NCBI RefSeq assembly: GCF_014698065.1
Contig: NZ_JACJSI010000013.1
Location: forward strand, 62,001-126,000
Direction: 5' to 3'
Origin: Nostoc flagelliforme FACHB-838
GTDB taxonomy: Bacteria > Cyanobacteriota > Cyanobacteriia > Cyanobacteriales > Nostocaceae
Length of the DNA stretch: 64,000 bases
Below, in pieces: positions 1 to 8,117 of the stretch (positions within the stretch are counted from its first letter, which is position 1; each line of letters begins with the position of its first letter). The translations under genes were made by a program, and so were the position numbers. The notes below the pieces were generated by a model that saw nothing but the letters and a program-made list of their open reading frames with translations, did not search any database and had not been told where the DNA came from.

Positions 1-1021
1 TATCGGCAGCACCACTAGCAAGAATCGCGCCATCAGGACTGTAGGCAATCGAGTTAACAAAACCATTATGACTACAGGCATTTAAATAAAAGAATGTATG
101 GAGAAATTTTTTTGTGTCCATCTGCCAACTGGTAATTTTGCAATCGACACTACCACTTGCAATTTGCTTTCCATCAGGGCTGATAGCAACAGATAAAACT
201 GCTTCTGCTTGTCCAGAAAACGTGTAAAGCCATTTTCCGGTTTTCAAATTCCACAAATTAACTTGTCTATCATCACTGCCACTAATTAAGGTAGTACCAT
301 CAGGATTGATAGCGATCGCATTAACTGCCGCTAGATGTCCTTTAAGTGTGCGTACACATCTCCAAGTTTCAGGTAGCTGGGTTGTCAGAGATATTATTTC
401 TGGTTCAATATTGGGAGTAAAAGTTTTAGGGGTAACAAATTCTGATTTTTCCTTGAATTCAGCCTTGAGTGCTTGTAACTCATCTTCCACCGCCAAAACA
501 GCAAATTTTTGGTTGAGATCCTCACCAAATAAAAATGCTTCTAATTCCATCACTGCTTCTGAATAAGCATCCATCAGCAAAACTTTCTCTTCCATTCGCT
601 CAAAAAGCTGTGTTGGAGTTTCGCTAACTTCAGATTCATCTAACAGTTTGGCAATACCATAGGCGGCGAGTCCCACCACTGCACCAATTCCCGCCATCGG
701 TACTGCACCAATGCCAAACGCCAGCCCTACTTTAGGTGCAACTAAACCCATACTACCGACGACGCTATACACACCAGCACCGCCGACTGCACCAATTCCC
801 ATTGTAGCGATCGCCGCGGCATCTCCTTTTGTTATGGCTTTAAAAGCGCCATAAGCAGCTGCACCAGCCACAGCGCCAGCACCAACTACAGGAGTTGTAC
901 CAATGCCAACTGCACCAAATCCACCTGCTAGTCCCATCCCGCCTACCGTTGCGGAAACACCAGCACCTCCGATAGTTCCACCTGTAATAAATGCTGCGCC
1001 TGTTTTAGAGTTTTGTGTCAC
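1..1021 (-). CDS. WD40-repeat protein, 5' part (runs off the window)
   Basis: The minus-strand reading frame stays open from 1021 to the window edge. The N-terminal 130 or so residues are extremely rich in Gly, Ala and Val, in runs such as GGTIGGAGVSATVGG, and look like hydrophobic or membrane-active segments. An acidic linker follows, containing RMEEKVLLMDAYSEAVMELE. Then come WD40 repeats with the usual core, for example AINPDGTTLISGSDD, ISPDGKQIASGSVD and YSPDGAILASGAAD. WD40 propellers are protein-interaction scaffolds, and Gly-rich-plus-WD40 proteins are common in filamentous cyanobacteria. The only plausible start in frame is GTG at 1021. An AAAGGAG lies about 22 nt upstream, which is far for a ribosome site, and the frame stays open and coding-like for about 22 codons before that GTG, so the true N-terminus is uncertain. 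The C-terminus is outside the window and the cellular role is unknown. Confidence 0.75.
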   Translation of the reverse strand, partial: MTQNSKTGAAFITGGTIGGAGVSATVGGMGLAGGFGAVGIGTTPVVGAGAVAGAAAYGAFKAITKGDAAAIATMGIGAVGGAGVYSVVGSMGLVAPKVGLAFGIGAVPMAGIGAVVGLAAYGIAKLLDESEVSETPTQLFERMEEKVLLMDAYSEAVMELEAFLFGEDLNQKFAVLAVEDELQALKAEFKEKSEFVTPKTFTPNIEPEIISLTTQLPETWRCVRTLKGHLAAVNAIAINPDGTTLISGSDDRQVNLWNLKTGKWLYTFSGQAEAVLSVAISPDGKQIASGSVDCKITSWQMDTKKFLHTFFYLNACSHNGFVNSIAYSPDGAILASGAAD

Positions 1022-1309
1022 TGATTTTTGTTTTTGAAGTTTCTCCTTTAGACTAGCTTTGCTATGGCCAACTGTCTCGATTTTCCTTTATCTGCCCAAA
1101 GGCTAGAAAAGTAAGCACTTGCCTTTGTTTGCTCCTATTCCTGAACTGTTGCGGTGTTATCTGCGATCGCCTAGCTTGTGAGTACTATCGAGTATCTTTG
1201 TACGGGTAAGATGGTCTGATTTGGCAGTGCTGAGTGTTCTGTCGGATCTACCGTAAGTTTTATCGTCAACACTTTGTAGCATCGTTGACGAATGCTGTGA
1301 TACCTGAAG

Positions 1310-2656
1310 TTACAGAGGTGTCACAGAAGGTTCTTGCACCCTATCATTAACAGTTTTTGGTTCTACAAAAGCTTCTCGACCTGTAATCAATCTAGAGCGA
1401 CGATTACGAGTGATATAATTCCACGCCCACTGAAATACTACTAGTAATTTAGTGTCAAACTCGATTAAGAAGTAGATGTGAACTAATAGCCAAAAGGCCC
1501 AAGCAATGAAACCCGTAAGTTTGATTAAGCTTAAATCTACAACAGCTAAATTTTGCCCAATCATCGCCAAACTACCCACATCGTTGTAATTAAATTGTGG
1601 CAAAGTCTTACCTTGAAGCCGTCGTTGAATTAGTTTACCTACATACTCTCCTTGTTGTTTAGCTACGGGTGCAACACCAGGTAAAGGTTTAGCATCTTGA
1701 TGGGAGAAGTTGGCTAAATCTCCAATTACGAAAATGTTGTCATAACCCTCGATAGACAAGTCAGGTTCTACAATTACACGCCCAGAGTAATCGCGCTCTA
1801 CACCTGTAGTTTCTGCTAAGACTTTACCCATTGGGGAACCTTGAACACCTGCTGCCCACAATATAGTTTTTGAGGCAATTTCTGTAAATTCATTGTCTTG
1901 CTTGAAAGTAACAATATCACCTTCAATATTTGTCACCCTGGTGTGAGTGTGGAGTTCTACACCCAACTTTTGCAAAGATACTGCTGCTGATGCCGATAAC
2001 TCTGGCACCATGTGTGGGAGGATGCGAGGGCCCCCTTGTAATAGTAAAATTTTCGTTTCTGAGGTGTCGATGCTGCGAAAATCTTCTTTGAGAGTTTTGT
2101 ATGCCAGTTCTGCGATCGCACCTGCTAATTCTACCCCAGTCGGGCCACCCCCCACAATCACAAAATTCAAGAAAGCACGGCGTTTTTCTGGATCGGTTTC
2201 TTTTTCTGCTGCTTCAAATGCACCAAATATCCGGCGACGCATTTCTATGGCATCTTCCACAGTTTTCAAACCAGGAGCAACTTTTTCCCAGTGATCTTTA
2301 CCAAAATAGGAATGGTTAGCACCTGTGGCAACAATTAATGTATCATACGGTACTACTTCATCACCCAAAATAACTTGTTGCGCTTTTGGATCAATATTAT
2401 TTACTTCTCCCAATAACACCTTTGTATTCTTGCTTTTGCTAAATACAGACCGCAATGGTGCAGAAATATCAGAAGGTGATAGCGTACCTGTGGCAACTTG
2501 ATATAAAAGCGGCTGAAATAGGTGAAAGTTACGTTTATCAATGAGAGTAACATTTACATTCGCTGCATTCAAAGCCTTTGCTGCATACAGTCCACCAAAG
2601 CCACCACCAACAATTACAACCTGATGTTGTGCATTATTATTAAGTGAGACTGCCAT
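1310..2656 (-). CDS. Type II NAD(P)H dehydrogenase (NDH-2), FAD-dependent
   Basis: This protein of 448 residues, about normal length for NDH-2, transfers electrons from NAD(P)H to quinone without pumping protons. An N-terminal FAD-binding motif (VVIVGGGFGGLYAAKAL, residues about 13-29) is followed by HLFQPLLYQVATG, typical of NDH-2. A second dinucleotide motif (FVIVGGGPTGVELAGAIAEL, about 165-185) binds NAD(P)H, and IFVIGDLA near residue 308 is the late FAD contact. The C-terminal 60 residues are hydrophobic and aromatic (FIAWAFWLLVHIYFLIEF) and end in a basic stretch, as expected for the membrane anchor. The start is ATG at 2656 and the gene is divergent from the broken MOSC gene. It has no obvious link to the siderophore genes. 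The family call is firm; which cyanobacterial NDH-2 paralogue it is cannot be told from the sequence alone. Confidence 0.92.
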   Translation of the reverse strand: MAVSLNNNAQHQVVIVGGGFGGLYAAKALNAANVNVTLIDKRNFHLFQPLLYQVATGTLSPSDISAPLRSVFSKSKNTKVLLGEVNNIDPKAQQVILGDEVVPYDTLIVATGANHSYFGKDHWEKVAPGLKTVEDAIEMRRRIFGAFEAAEKETDPEKRRAFLNFVIVGGGPTGVELAGAIAELAYKTLKEDFRSIDTSETKILLLQGGPRILPHMVPELSASAAVSLQKLGVELHTHTRVTNIEGDIVTFKQDNEFTEIASKTILWAAGVQGSPMGKVLAETTGVERDYSGRVIVEPDLSIEGYDNIFVIGDLANFSHQDAKPLPGVAPVAKQQGEYVGKLIQRRLQGKTLPQFNYNDVGSLAMIGQNLAVVDLSLIKLTGFIAWAFWLLVHIYFLIEFDTKLLVVFQWAWNYITRNRRSRLITGREAFVEPKTVNDRVQEPSVTPL

Positions 2657-2921
2657 AAGACATATTTCCTTGTGTTAAGAAGCTGTAACTATTCTTAACA
2701 AAGATGTAACAGCATTATGATAGAGGTTGCTGTTTATTTAGAACAATTGAAAAAATAATGAAAGTAGCCAAAGTTAGTTTGGTAGAGCGGATGAGCAATC
2801 CAGAAGTAATTTAAAAATCAGCACTAATTTAAGTATCAGTCAAAGCACCGTCAAATCTCACGTTAATCGAATTTTATGCTACGAGAACATAGCAATTCTC
2901 TTAGGACAATAAACATTAAAT

Positions 2922-3585
2922 ATGAAAATGAAACTCATCTCTGTTAACGTAGGGCTTCCCCGTGAAGTGATCTGGAAAGGGAAAACAGTTACAACTGGAA
3001 TCTTTAAAGAGCCAGTTAGCGATCGCGTCATGGTGCGATCGCTTAATTTAGACGGTGATGGACAGGCTGATTTAACCGTTCATGGAGGAGCAGACAAAGC
3101 AGTTTATATATACCCCTTCGAGCATTACGATTACTGGCGAGGCGAATTGCCTGACACAGAGTTGCCACTAGGCATTTTTGGTGAAAATTTCACAACCACT
3201 GGGCTAAAAGAAGACGAGGTGAACATTGGCGTTCACGAAGTGTGCGCGATAGCGCTCTCGCTTTCGTATCGGCACTGTAACATTAATGGTGACACAGCCT
3301 CGCCTACCCTGCTACAAACTGGGAATTCGCTTTGGACGAGCGGATATGGTTAAACAATTTCTCGCAAGTCGTCGAACCGGCTTTTACTTTCGTGTTTTAC
3401 AAGAGGGCGAAGTTGGAGCCGGAGACACTTTAGAGTTAGTGAGCCGGGATGATAACAATATCACGGTTGCCAATATTACTCAACTTTATGTGCGTGAGCA
3501 GGACAATCCAGAGTTAGTTCACCGCGCCACTCAACTTGAAGCTTTACCCGCAAGTTGGCGCGACTATTTCCAGCGAATGGAATGA
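2922..3585 (+). pseudogene. MOSC-domain protein, frameshifted by a short repeat
   Basis: MOSC proteins of the YiiM type take part in sulfur or molybdenum-cofactor chemistry. The first part reads well as MOSC: DRVMVRSLNLDGDGQADL, then HGGADKAVYIYPFEHYDYW, then GIFGENFTTTGLKEDEVNIG. The expected continuation (about GDRFRIGTVTLMVTQPR) is found in another frame, where the protein continues through CYKLGIRFGRADMVKQF and on to TAA at 3585. The switch coincides with a GC-rich insert at 3231-3264, so the two halves (2922-3353 and about 3261-3585) are one gene broken by a net insertion of about 25 nt. The first half runs on for about 40 out-of-frame codons before it stops. As it stands no full MOSC protein can be made without frameshifting. 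Confidence 0.85.
3231..3264. repeat. Short dispersed palindromic repeat inserted at a HIP1-like site
   Basis: This is a GC-rich, partly palindromic stretch in otherwise AT-rich coding DNA (GTTCACGAAGTGTGCGC, then GATAGCGCTCTCGCTTT). It replaces the roughly 9 nt expected for an Asp-Arg-Phe stretch of the MOSC gene, which would read GATCGCTTT, part of a GCGATCGC octamer. The net gain of 25 nt is not a multiple of three and breaks the frame. Confidence 0.6.
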
Positions 3586-3598
3586 AATATAGGGCTTG

Positions 3599-3628
3599 TG
3601 TAGATTGGTTGAGACACGAAACCCAACT
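3599..3628. repeat. Dispersed cyanobacterial element of the TGTAGGTTGGGTT type
   Basis: TGTAGATTGGTTGAGACACG followed by AAACCCAAC forms an imperfect inverted repeat (TTGGTT against AACCCAA) just after the MOSC stop codon. Related sequences appear at 61029-61055 and 61275-61302. It matches my recollection of a repeat common between genes in Nostoc and its relatives. Confidence 0.45.
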
Positions 3629-3648
3629 AAAAAAGGAGAGTAGTTGCA

Positions 3649-3862
3649 ATGACAATTCATCAAAACGGACTTTTTGTGTAACCTAATCAAGCTCGTTCTT
3701 ACTACTTTGGTCAAGACCTCTTGGTGAAGAGACAGGGGAAGCTTATGCGCTTTGTGAGGTAATCGTTGCACCTGGTAGCGGTACACCTCCCCATCAGCAC
3801 ACCAGAGAAAATAAATCATTTTATGTTCAAGAGGGAGAGATTGAATTCCAATTATTAAACCC
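3649..3862 (+). pseudogene. Cupin-domain protein remnant
   Basis: An AAAAGGAGAG ribosome site precedes ATG 3649, which opens MTIHQNGLFV and then meets an in-frame stop. The same frame continues after the stop as PNQARSYYFGQDLL. A shift to another frame gives EAYALCEVIVAPGSGTPPHQ and then HTRENKSFYVQEGEIEF, a clear cupin metal-binding segment (PPHQHTRE plus the YVQEGE strand). The similarity ends near 3862, where the second half of a cupin is missing. One internal stop, one frameshift and a 3' truncation together mark a dead gene. The intact ribosome site suggests it was expressed before decay. About 400 bp after it (3863-4268) hold nothing I recognise. Confidence 0.7.
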
Positions 3863-4268
3863 TTTCTACATAGGCTTTACGTCAAGTGTTTCTTGAAAAA
3901 GCACTAATCATAAGTGATTAACCGGACTTGAAATTATATGTCAAATGGGTTTCATAGCGTTTGCTTGCTAGCTTACGACTTAGGTATGAGTAACCAAAAA
4001 GCAAGAGCTTGGGCAAGGTATGTAGGGGTATTTCTTTATTTTCCATTGATACAAGTCCAAAAATAGTTGAAAAAAAATACTAATAAGTATAAAGTATAAT
4101 CTTGAAGCTTTACAGTCACATCAAGCTGTTAATCTAAATATTGGTAGAAAAGACTTCGCTTAGACGCTTGATAAATGTATAAAATTCTCAATTAAGATAC
4201 CAAAAATTAAATGTAAAATAAAGCACATTTAACTTACTTAAATAAATAGATTTTTCGATTATAAGATA

Positions 4269-4556
4269 ATGACAAGAGCAACCACAGCATTACCCAGAAA
4301 CTGGAGTATACAAAAAATCTCGTCATTAGCAGGCCTGATTCTTGGAATGTTGCTCCTGCTAAATTTCTTAGTGTACAGTGCCATGCTGGGTACAACAAAA
4401 AACAAGATTCTGGAACCCCTTATCATCTTTGATGGTTCCTATGAACATTTAGTGGTTCAGACTGTCATATTACCGCGATCGCTCTCAGAGTGTCGTGTTG
4501 TTGCTGACCCAGTTGTCGGAACATCGATGTGTGTACTAATAAGAAAAAGTTATTAG
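4269..4556 (+). pseudogene. Deletion-fusion remnant: FecCD-type permease start joined to FecE-type ATPase end
   Basis: The 95-codon frame matches two genes present intact at 56162-59067. Residues 1 to about 72 follow the start of the first permease: ATTALPRN..., then LAGLILGMLLLLNFLVYSAM, then FDGSYEHLVVQTVILPRSL, against [19 protein letters not shown] there. The last 22 or so residues follow the end of the ATPase: ECRVVADPVVGTSMCVLI against [18 protein letters not shown]. The join lies just after a GCGATCGC octamer near 4480. A complete operon like the one at 56162 has about 2.6 kb between the matching points, so one internal deletion of a former second permease-permease-ATPase operon explains it. 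The product would have a single membrane helix and no transport or ATPase function. Divergence from the intact copy shows this was a paralogous operon, not a recent copy. Confidence 0.85.
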
Positions 4557-4602
4557 AGGATGTCTGACTAGTTAATTTCCACAGTTATTGCTAAAGTACA
4601 CA

Positions 4603-5583
4603 ATGATAAATAAACGCTGGTATAAACAAATCAAATTATTCTTGATAATAACCCTGAATGTAATGCTCTTTAAGGGTTGCTATAATTTTTTGCCTCAACA
4701 AATATACTCATCAAATGTAAATTCAATAGTATCAGAATGCCGAAAAATTAAGCATGAGTTAGGAGAAAGCTGTATTCCTCTCAATCCCCAACGGATCATT
4801 GTGACTGACCAAGAAAGTTTAGAATCATTAGTGGCTTTGAACTTAAAACCAATAGCAACAACAATCTCAAACCGAGTTGGGAATAAAGCACGTATATTGA
4901 AGGATAAAATCGATGGTATTACTTATTTAGGCAAGGAAAGCCAGATAAACATCGAAAAGATTGTACAATTAAATCCTGATTTAATTTTAGGTTTTTCAAT
5001 TAATCCTCAAGAATATAAATTGTTTTCTCAAATAGCCCCAACAATTTCAATAGTTTATACAGAAACTGGTTGGAAAGAAACTTTCAAACAGATAGCTGAA
5101 ATAGTATATAAAAGTTACGAAGCAGAAAAAACACTAGAACAATATCAACAAAGGATTGAAAAATTAAAATTAGCTTTTGCTCAAAAACTTGGACAAAAAG
5201 AAGTTTCGGTAATGCGATTTTATACAGATATTCAATTCACTCAGTTTCTTAGCCAATTATCATTCCCTGTTAGTATTTTAGAGGAACTAAAACTATCTAT
5301 TCCCCTTGCACAGCGTCAAGTTAGCAATTCAAATGTAAGTTATGAGAATGTTAGTTTAGAACGTGTAGACTTGCTAGAAGCAGATGCAATGTTTATAGCT
5401 TTAGACCCAGGTGCAGAAGAAAATTTTCAAAAATATAGCAATAGTCCTTTATGGCAAACGTTAGATGTAGTTAAAAAAAATAGGGTATACACTGTTGATT
5501 CTGGTTACTGGATTTTTGGCAGCGTCCTATCAGCAAATGCCATTTTAGATGACGTTGTTAAATATTTGTTAGAAGCCTCTTAA
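4603..5583 (+). CDS. Iron-siderophore substrate-binding lipoprotein (FecB/FhuD class)
   Basis: This is the periplasmic component of an iron-siderophore ABC importer; it hands the ferric complex to a FecCD-type permease. ATG 4603 gives MINKRWYKQIKL followed by a hydrophobic stretch and LFKGC, a lipoprotein signal peptide with a lipobox-like cysteine, so the protein is probably membrane-anchored. A TTG five codons upstream (4588) is a less likely start. The class III binding-protein fold is shown by NPQRIIVTDQESLESLVALN near the N-terminus, GKESQINIEKIVQLNPDLIL in the middle, and a C-terminal WQTLDVVKKNRVYTVDSGYW. It sits directly after the permease/ATPase deletion remnant and before the FhuF-like reductase. 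The only intact permease and ATPase genes in the window are 50 kb away, so it probably serves those. Confidence 0.88.
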   Translation: MINKRWYKQIKLFLIITLNVMLFKGCYNFLPQQIYSSNVNSIVSECRKIKHELGESCIPLNPQRIIVTDQESLESLVALNLKPIATTISNRVGNKARILKDKIDGITYLGKESQINIEKIVQLNPDLILGFSINPQEYKLFSQIAPTISIVYTETGWKETFKQIAEIVYKSYEAEKTLEQYQQRIEKLKLAFAQKLGQKEVSVMRFYTDIQFTQFLSQLSFPVSILEELKLSIPLAQRQVSNSNVSYENVSLERVDLLEADAMFIALDPGAEENFQKYSNSPLWQTLDVVKKNRVYTVDSGYWIFGSVLSANAILDDVVKYLLEAS

Positions 5584-5619
5584 AGGGATATTAAGTTTGA
5601 GTTATAAGGAAGTTTAGAG

Positions 5620-6498
5620 ATGCCAAAACCACTAATTATCCCTAATGAGTGTAATTTTATAGAAGAAATATTTACACATGCTCAACATACTTTAAATAGT
5701 TTCTACAGTGACTGCATGATCTTGACTCAGCCTCCTGATGGTGCTGAGGTCATCGCACTTAACGATTACTTACAACCAGAAAGGCTTATATCTGCTATAA
5801 AAGCAAGGTCTGAATACGAAAGAACTCAAGATATTCGCATTGCTGCATCTATCTGGAACAAAGTTTACAGCTGGACAACATTACCAGGTGTTTTAGCTTT
5901 GATGACTTGGGCGGGTGTAGGACTTGATGCTGCTGTTGAAAATATAAGTTTTGTTTTGGAAGACGGTCAACCAAAGGCAGTATGGTTTCACGATCTCAGC
6001 CGTACTGTAATTTATCCTAAGCGATCGCCTATCCCAATCCCCAAAAACTATCCAGGAAAAATAGTCAACAGCGTTGATGCTTTACACCAAGCCGTATTCA
6101 CTGGCTTGTTTCAACAAAATTTAGCACCAATGATTGACCGCGTTCATAGTTTAACCAAACTCTCCAAAAAAACTATGTGGGGTAATGCGGTTAACGCGTC
6201 TGAAGGACAGTTTGCCGAACTTAGTAAGTGTACTAGCCCAGAAGCAATAGAAACAGATTACTCGGTCTTGTATGAACAACCTTACAGTTCAGTAATGCCG
6301 GGTCGTAATCCCCTTTACAATTTGGTACGCACCGAACAACTCAATGAACCGGGTTTACCTACCCAAGTTACAGTTCGACTTACTTGCTGCTTATATACTT
6401 TCATTCCTCCTTATGATGAAAAGTGTGCTAACTGCCCTCTTATAGAACCGCAGGAAAGAATTGCACTCATCAAAGAAGAGTTGACTGAAAATAGCTGA
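5620..6498 (+). CDS. FhuF-like ferric-siderophore reductase, [2Fe-2S]
   Basis: Members of this family reduce the iron of imported ferric siderophores in the cytoplasm so that it is released. The C-terminal cysteine cluster is present: TCCLYTFIPPYDEKCANCPL (about residues 257-276), Cys-Cys then Cys-x2-Cys, the known [2Fe-2S] site of FhuF. The spacing between the Cys pair and the third Cys is 11 residues here; I recall 10 in E. coli FhuF. The rest has the weakly conserved helical body of the family, including WNKVYSWTTLPGVLALMTWA. The length of 292 is somewhat above that of E. coli FhuF. It lies 36 bp after the binding protein and 36 bp before the exporter, so the three are probably one transcript. 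Confidence 0.85.
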   Translation: MPKPLIIPNECNFIEEIFTHAQHTLNSFYSDCMILTQPPDGAEVIALNDYLQPERLISAIKARSEYERTQDIRIAASIWNKVYSWTTLPGVLALMTWAGVGLDAAVENISFVLEDGQPKAVWFHDLSRTVIYPKRSPIPIPKNYPGKIVNSVDALHQAVFTGLFQQNLAPMIDRVHSLTKLSKKTMWGNAVNASEGQFAELSKCTSPEAIETDYSVLYEQPYSSVMPGRNPLYNLVRTEQLNEPGLPTQVTVRLTCCLYTFIPPYDEKCANCPLIEPQERIALIKEELTENS

Positions 6499-6534
6499 AA
6501 TAACACTAATCTAACTATTGCAAAAATACTACAA

Positions 6535-7866
6535 ATGCCACAACAACCAAACCCTGCCAGTATGCGTAATTTTATGATCGTCTGGGTTGGTCAGCTAGTA
6601 TCTACTATCGGTAGCAGTATGACCAGTTTTGCGATTGAAATTTGGGCATGGGAAATTACAGGTAAAGCAACTACTATCGCTTTGGTCGGTTTTTTTAGTT
6701 TGCTTCCCAGTATTATTATTACACCCATTAGCGGTGTCATTGTAGACCGTTTTAATCGAAAACTATTAATGATGGTAGGTGACACAGTAGCAGTTTTGAC
6801 TACTATTATTATTTTATTGCTGTATCTCACCAATCATTTGCAAATTTGGCACTTTTATCTTACGGGCGCTATCGTCGGGACTTTCAATCAATTTCAGTCT
6901 TTGGCATACTCGTCATCAGTATCGCTGATGATTCCTAAAAAACACTATACCCGCGCTAGTAGCCTAGAATTTCTGTCTAGTTATGGAAGCAATATAATTG
7001 CACCCGCGTTGGCTGGATATCTCTACACAGTGATTGGTTTTTTAGGAATTTGGTTGATTGATATATTTACTTTTACCATCGCAATTAGCAGCTTGTTGTT
7101 AGTAAGTATTCCTCAACCACTACCAACAACAGCGAATGAAAATGTAGCCCATATTTGGCGAGATTTAGGATTTGGTTGGCGCTACATTAATACCCAAAAA
7201 AGCTTACTGGCTCTGTTAGTAGTTAATTTATTATTTTGGCTTCCTCATGACATTGGTAATTCCCTATACTCACCGATGATTCTTTCAAGAACAAATAACA
7301 GTACTTTAGTGCTAGGTAGTTTAGCTTCTGCTGCTGGTTTTGGCGGCGTAATGGGAGCAATAGTTCTTAGCACTTGGGGTGGTTTTAAACGTAAAATTAA
7401 AGGCGTTTTATTGGGGATGATAGGTGCAGGTTTAAGCAAAATTTTCTTTGGTTTGGGTAGAACTCCTTGGGTTTGGATTCCTGCACAATTTTGCTCATCT
7501 TTCAATTTTCCTTTAAATGGGAGTTCGGATACTGCTATTTGGTTAGCTAAAGTACATCCTAATGTGCAAGGAAGAGTTTTTGCAGCGCGATCGCTACTTT
7601 TGCAGATAGCCTCTGCGGTGGGCTACTTAATAGCAGGGCCTTTGGCAGATAAGGTTTTTACACCTGCGTTAGAATCAGGGGGTGTTCTGGTTGGTATGTT
7701 CGGAGGATTACTTGGGACTGGTACTGGTGCAGGGATAGCCCTTTTATATGTAATTTGTGCTGTTTGGATGTTATTGGTTGGTTTGGTTGGGTTTTCTGTA
7801 CGCGTGCTGCGGGATGTAGAAACTATTGTGCCAGACTATGATGCAGAATATAGTCAGTTGAAATAG
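6535..7866 (+). CDS. MFS exporter, probable siderophore efflux protein (EntS-like)
   Basis: This 443-residue protein has about 12 predicted membrane segments. The first is FMIVWVGQLVSTIGSSMTSF, the usual start of the MFS_3/EntS-like efflux branch. The loop between helices 2 and 3 carries GVIVDRFNRKLLMM, the conserved MFS motif A. Helices 5-6 and 10-12 are Gly-rich. In siderophore loci this branch (EntS, MFS_3) exports the newly made apo-siderophore across the inner membrane. The position between FhuF-like and receptor genes at the edge of the assembly-line cluster supports that role by context; a macrolide-type drug exporter of the same family is the alternative. It is the last gene of the + strand group and converges on the TonB receptor gene. 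Confidence 0.8.
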   Translation: MPQQPNPASMRNFMIVWVGQLVSTIGSSMTSFAIEIWAWEITGKATTIALVGFFSLLPSIIITPISGVIVDRFNRKLLMMVGDTVAVLTTIIILLLYLTNHLQIWHFYLTGAIVGTFNQFQSLAYSSSVSLMIPKKHYTRASSLEFLSSYGSNIIAPALAGYLYTVIGFLGIWLIDIFTFTIAISSLLLVSIPQPLPTTANENVAHIWRDLGFGWRYINTQKSLLALLVVNLLFWLPHDIGNSLYSPMILSRTNNSTLVLGSLASAAGFGGVMGAIVLSTWGGFKRKIKGVLLGMIGAGLSKIFFGLGRTPWVWIPAQFCSSFNFPLNGSSDTAIWLAKVHPNVQGRVFAARSLLLQIASAVGYLIAGPLADKVFTPALESGGVLVGMFGGLLGTGTGAGIALLYVICAVWMLLVGLVGFSVRVLRDVETIVPDYDAEYSQLK

Positions 7867-8039
7867 TCGTTATGCTCAAAATCTTATTCACGCAAATAAA
7901 TGAATAGATTTATATTATTTTGTGGACTTAGTACTCCTTTTCTCACTCAATCAATAATTCATTATGTTTTTCCCTCCAATGTTGTGCGGGTCTGAAATAT
8001 ATCACATTTTGGAATTAAGCGATAAATTTTAAAATAAAG

Positions 8040-8064
8040 CAGCCCTTCATTTACAGTAGGGCTG
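8040..8064 (-). terminator. Probable intrinsic terminator of the TonB receptor gene
   Basis: CAGCCCT and AGGGCTG form a perfect 7-bp stem around an 11-nt loop. On the minus strand the stem is followed by CTTTATTTT. It lies about 55 bp beyond the stop of the receptor gene and inside the convergent gap with the MFS gene, so it could stop transcription from either side. Confidence 0.6.
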
Positions 8065-8117
8065 GCTTAAAACCTAATATGGCAAACTAATCGATCAAAA
8101 AATCCTTTTATCCTCTA

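Noticed and set aside
3544-3819. Minus-strand frame of 91 codons
   Set aside because: It lies opposite the end of the MOSC gene and the cupin remnant, both of which read convincingly on the + strand.
4588-4602. TTG start adding five residues to the binding lipoprotein
   Set aside because: ATG 4603 gives a normal lipoprotein signal peptide; no ribosome site favours the TTG.
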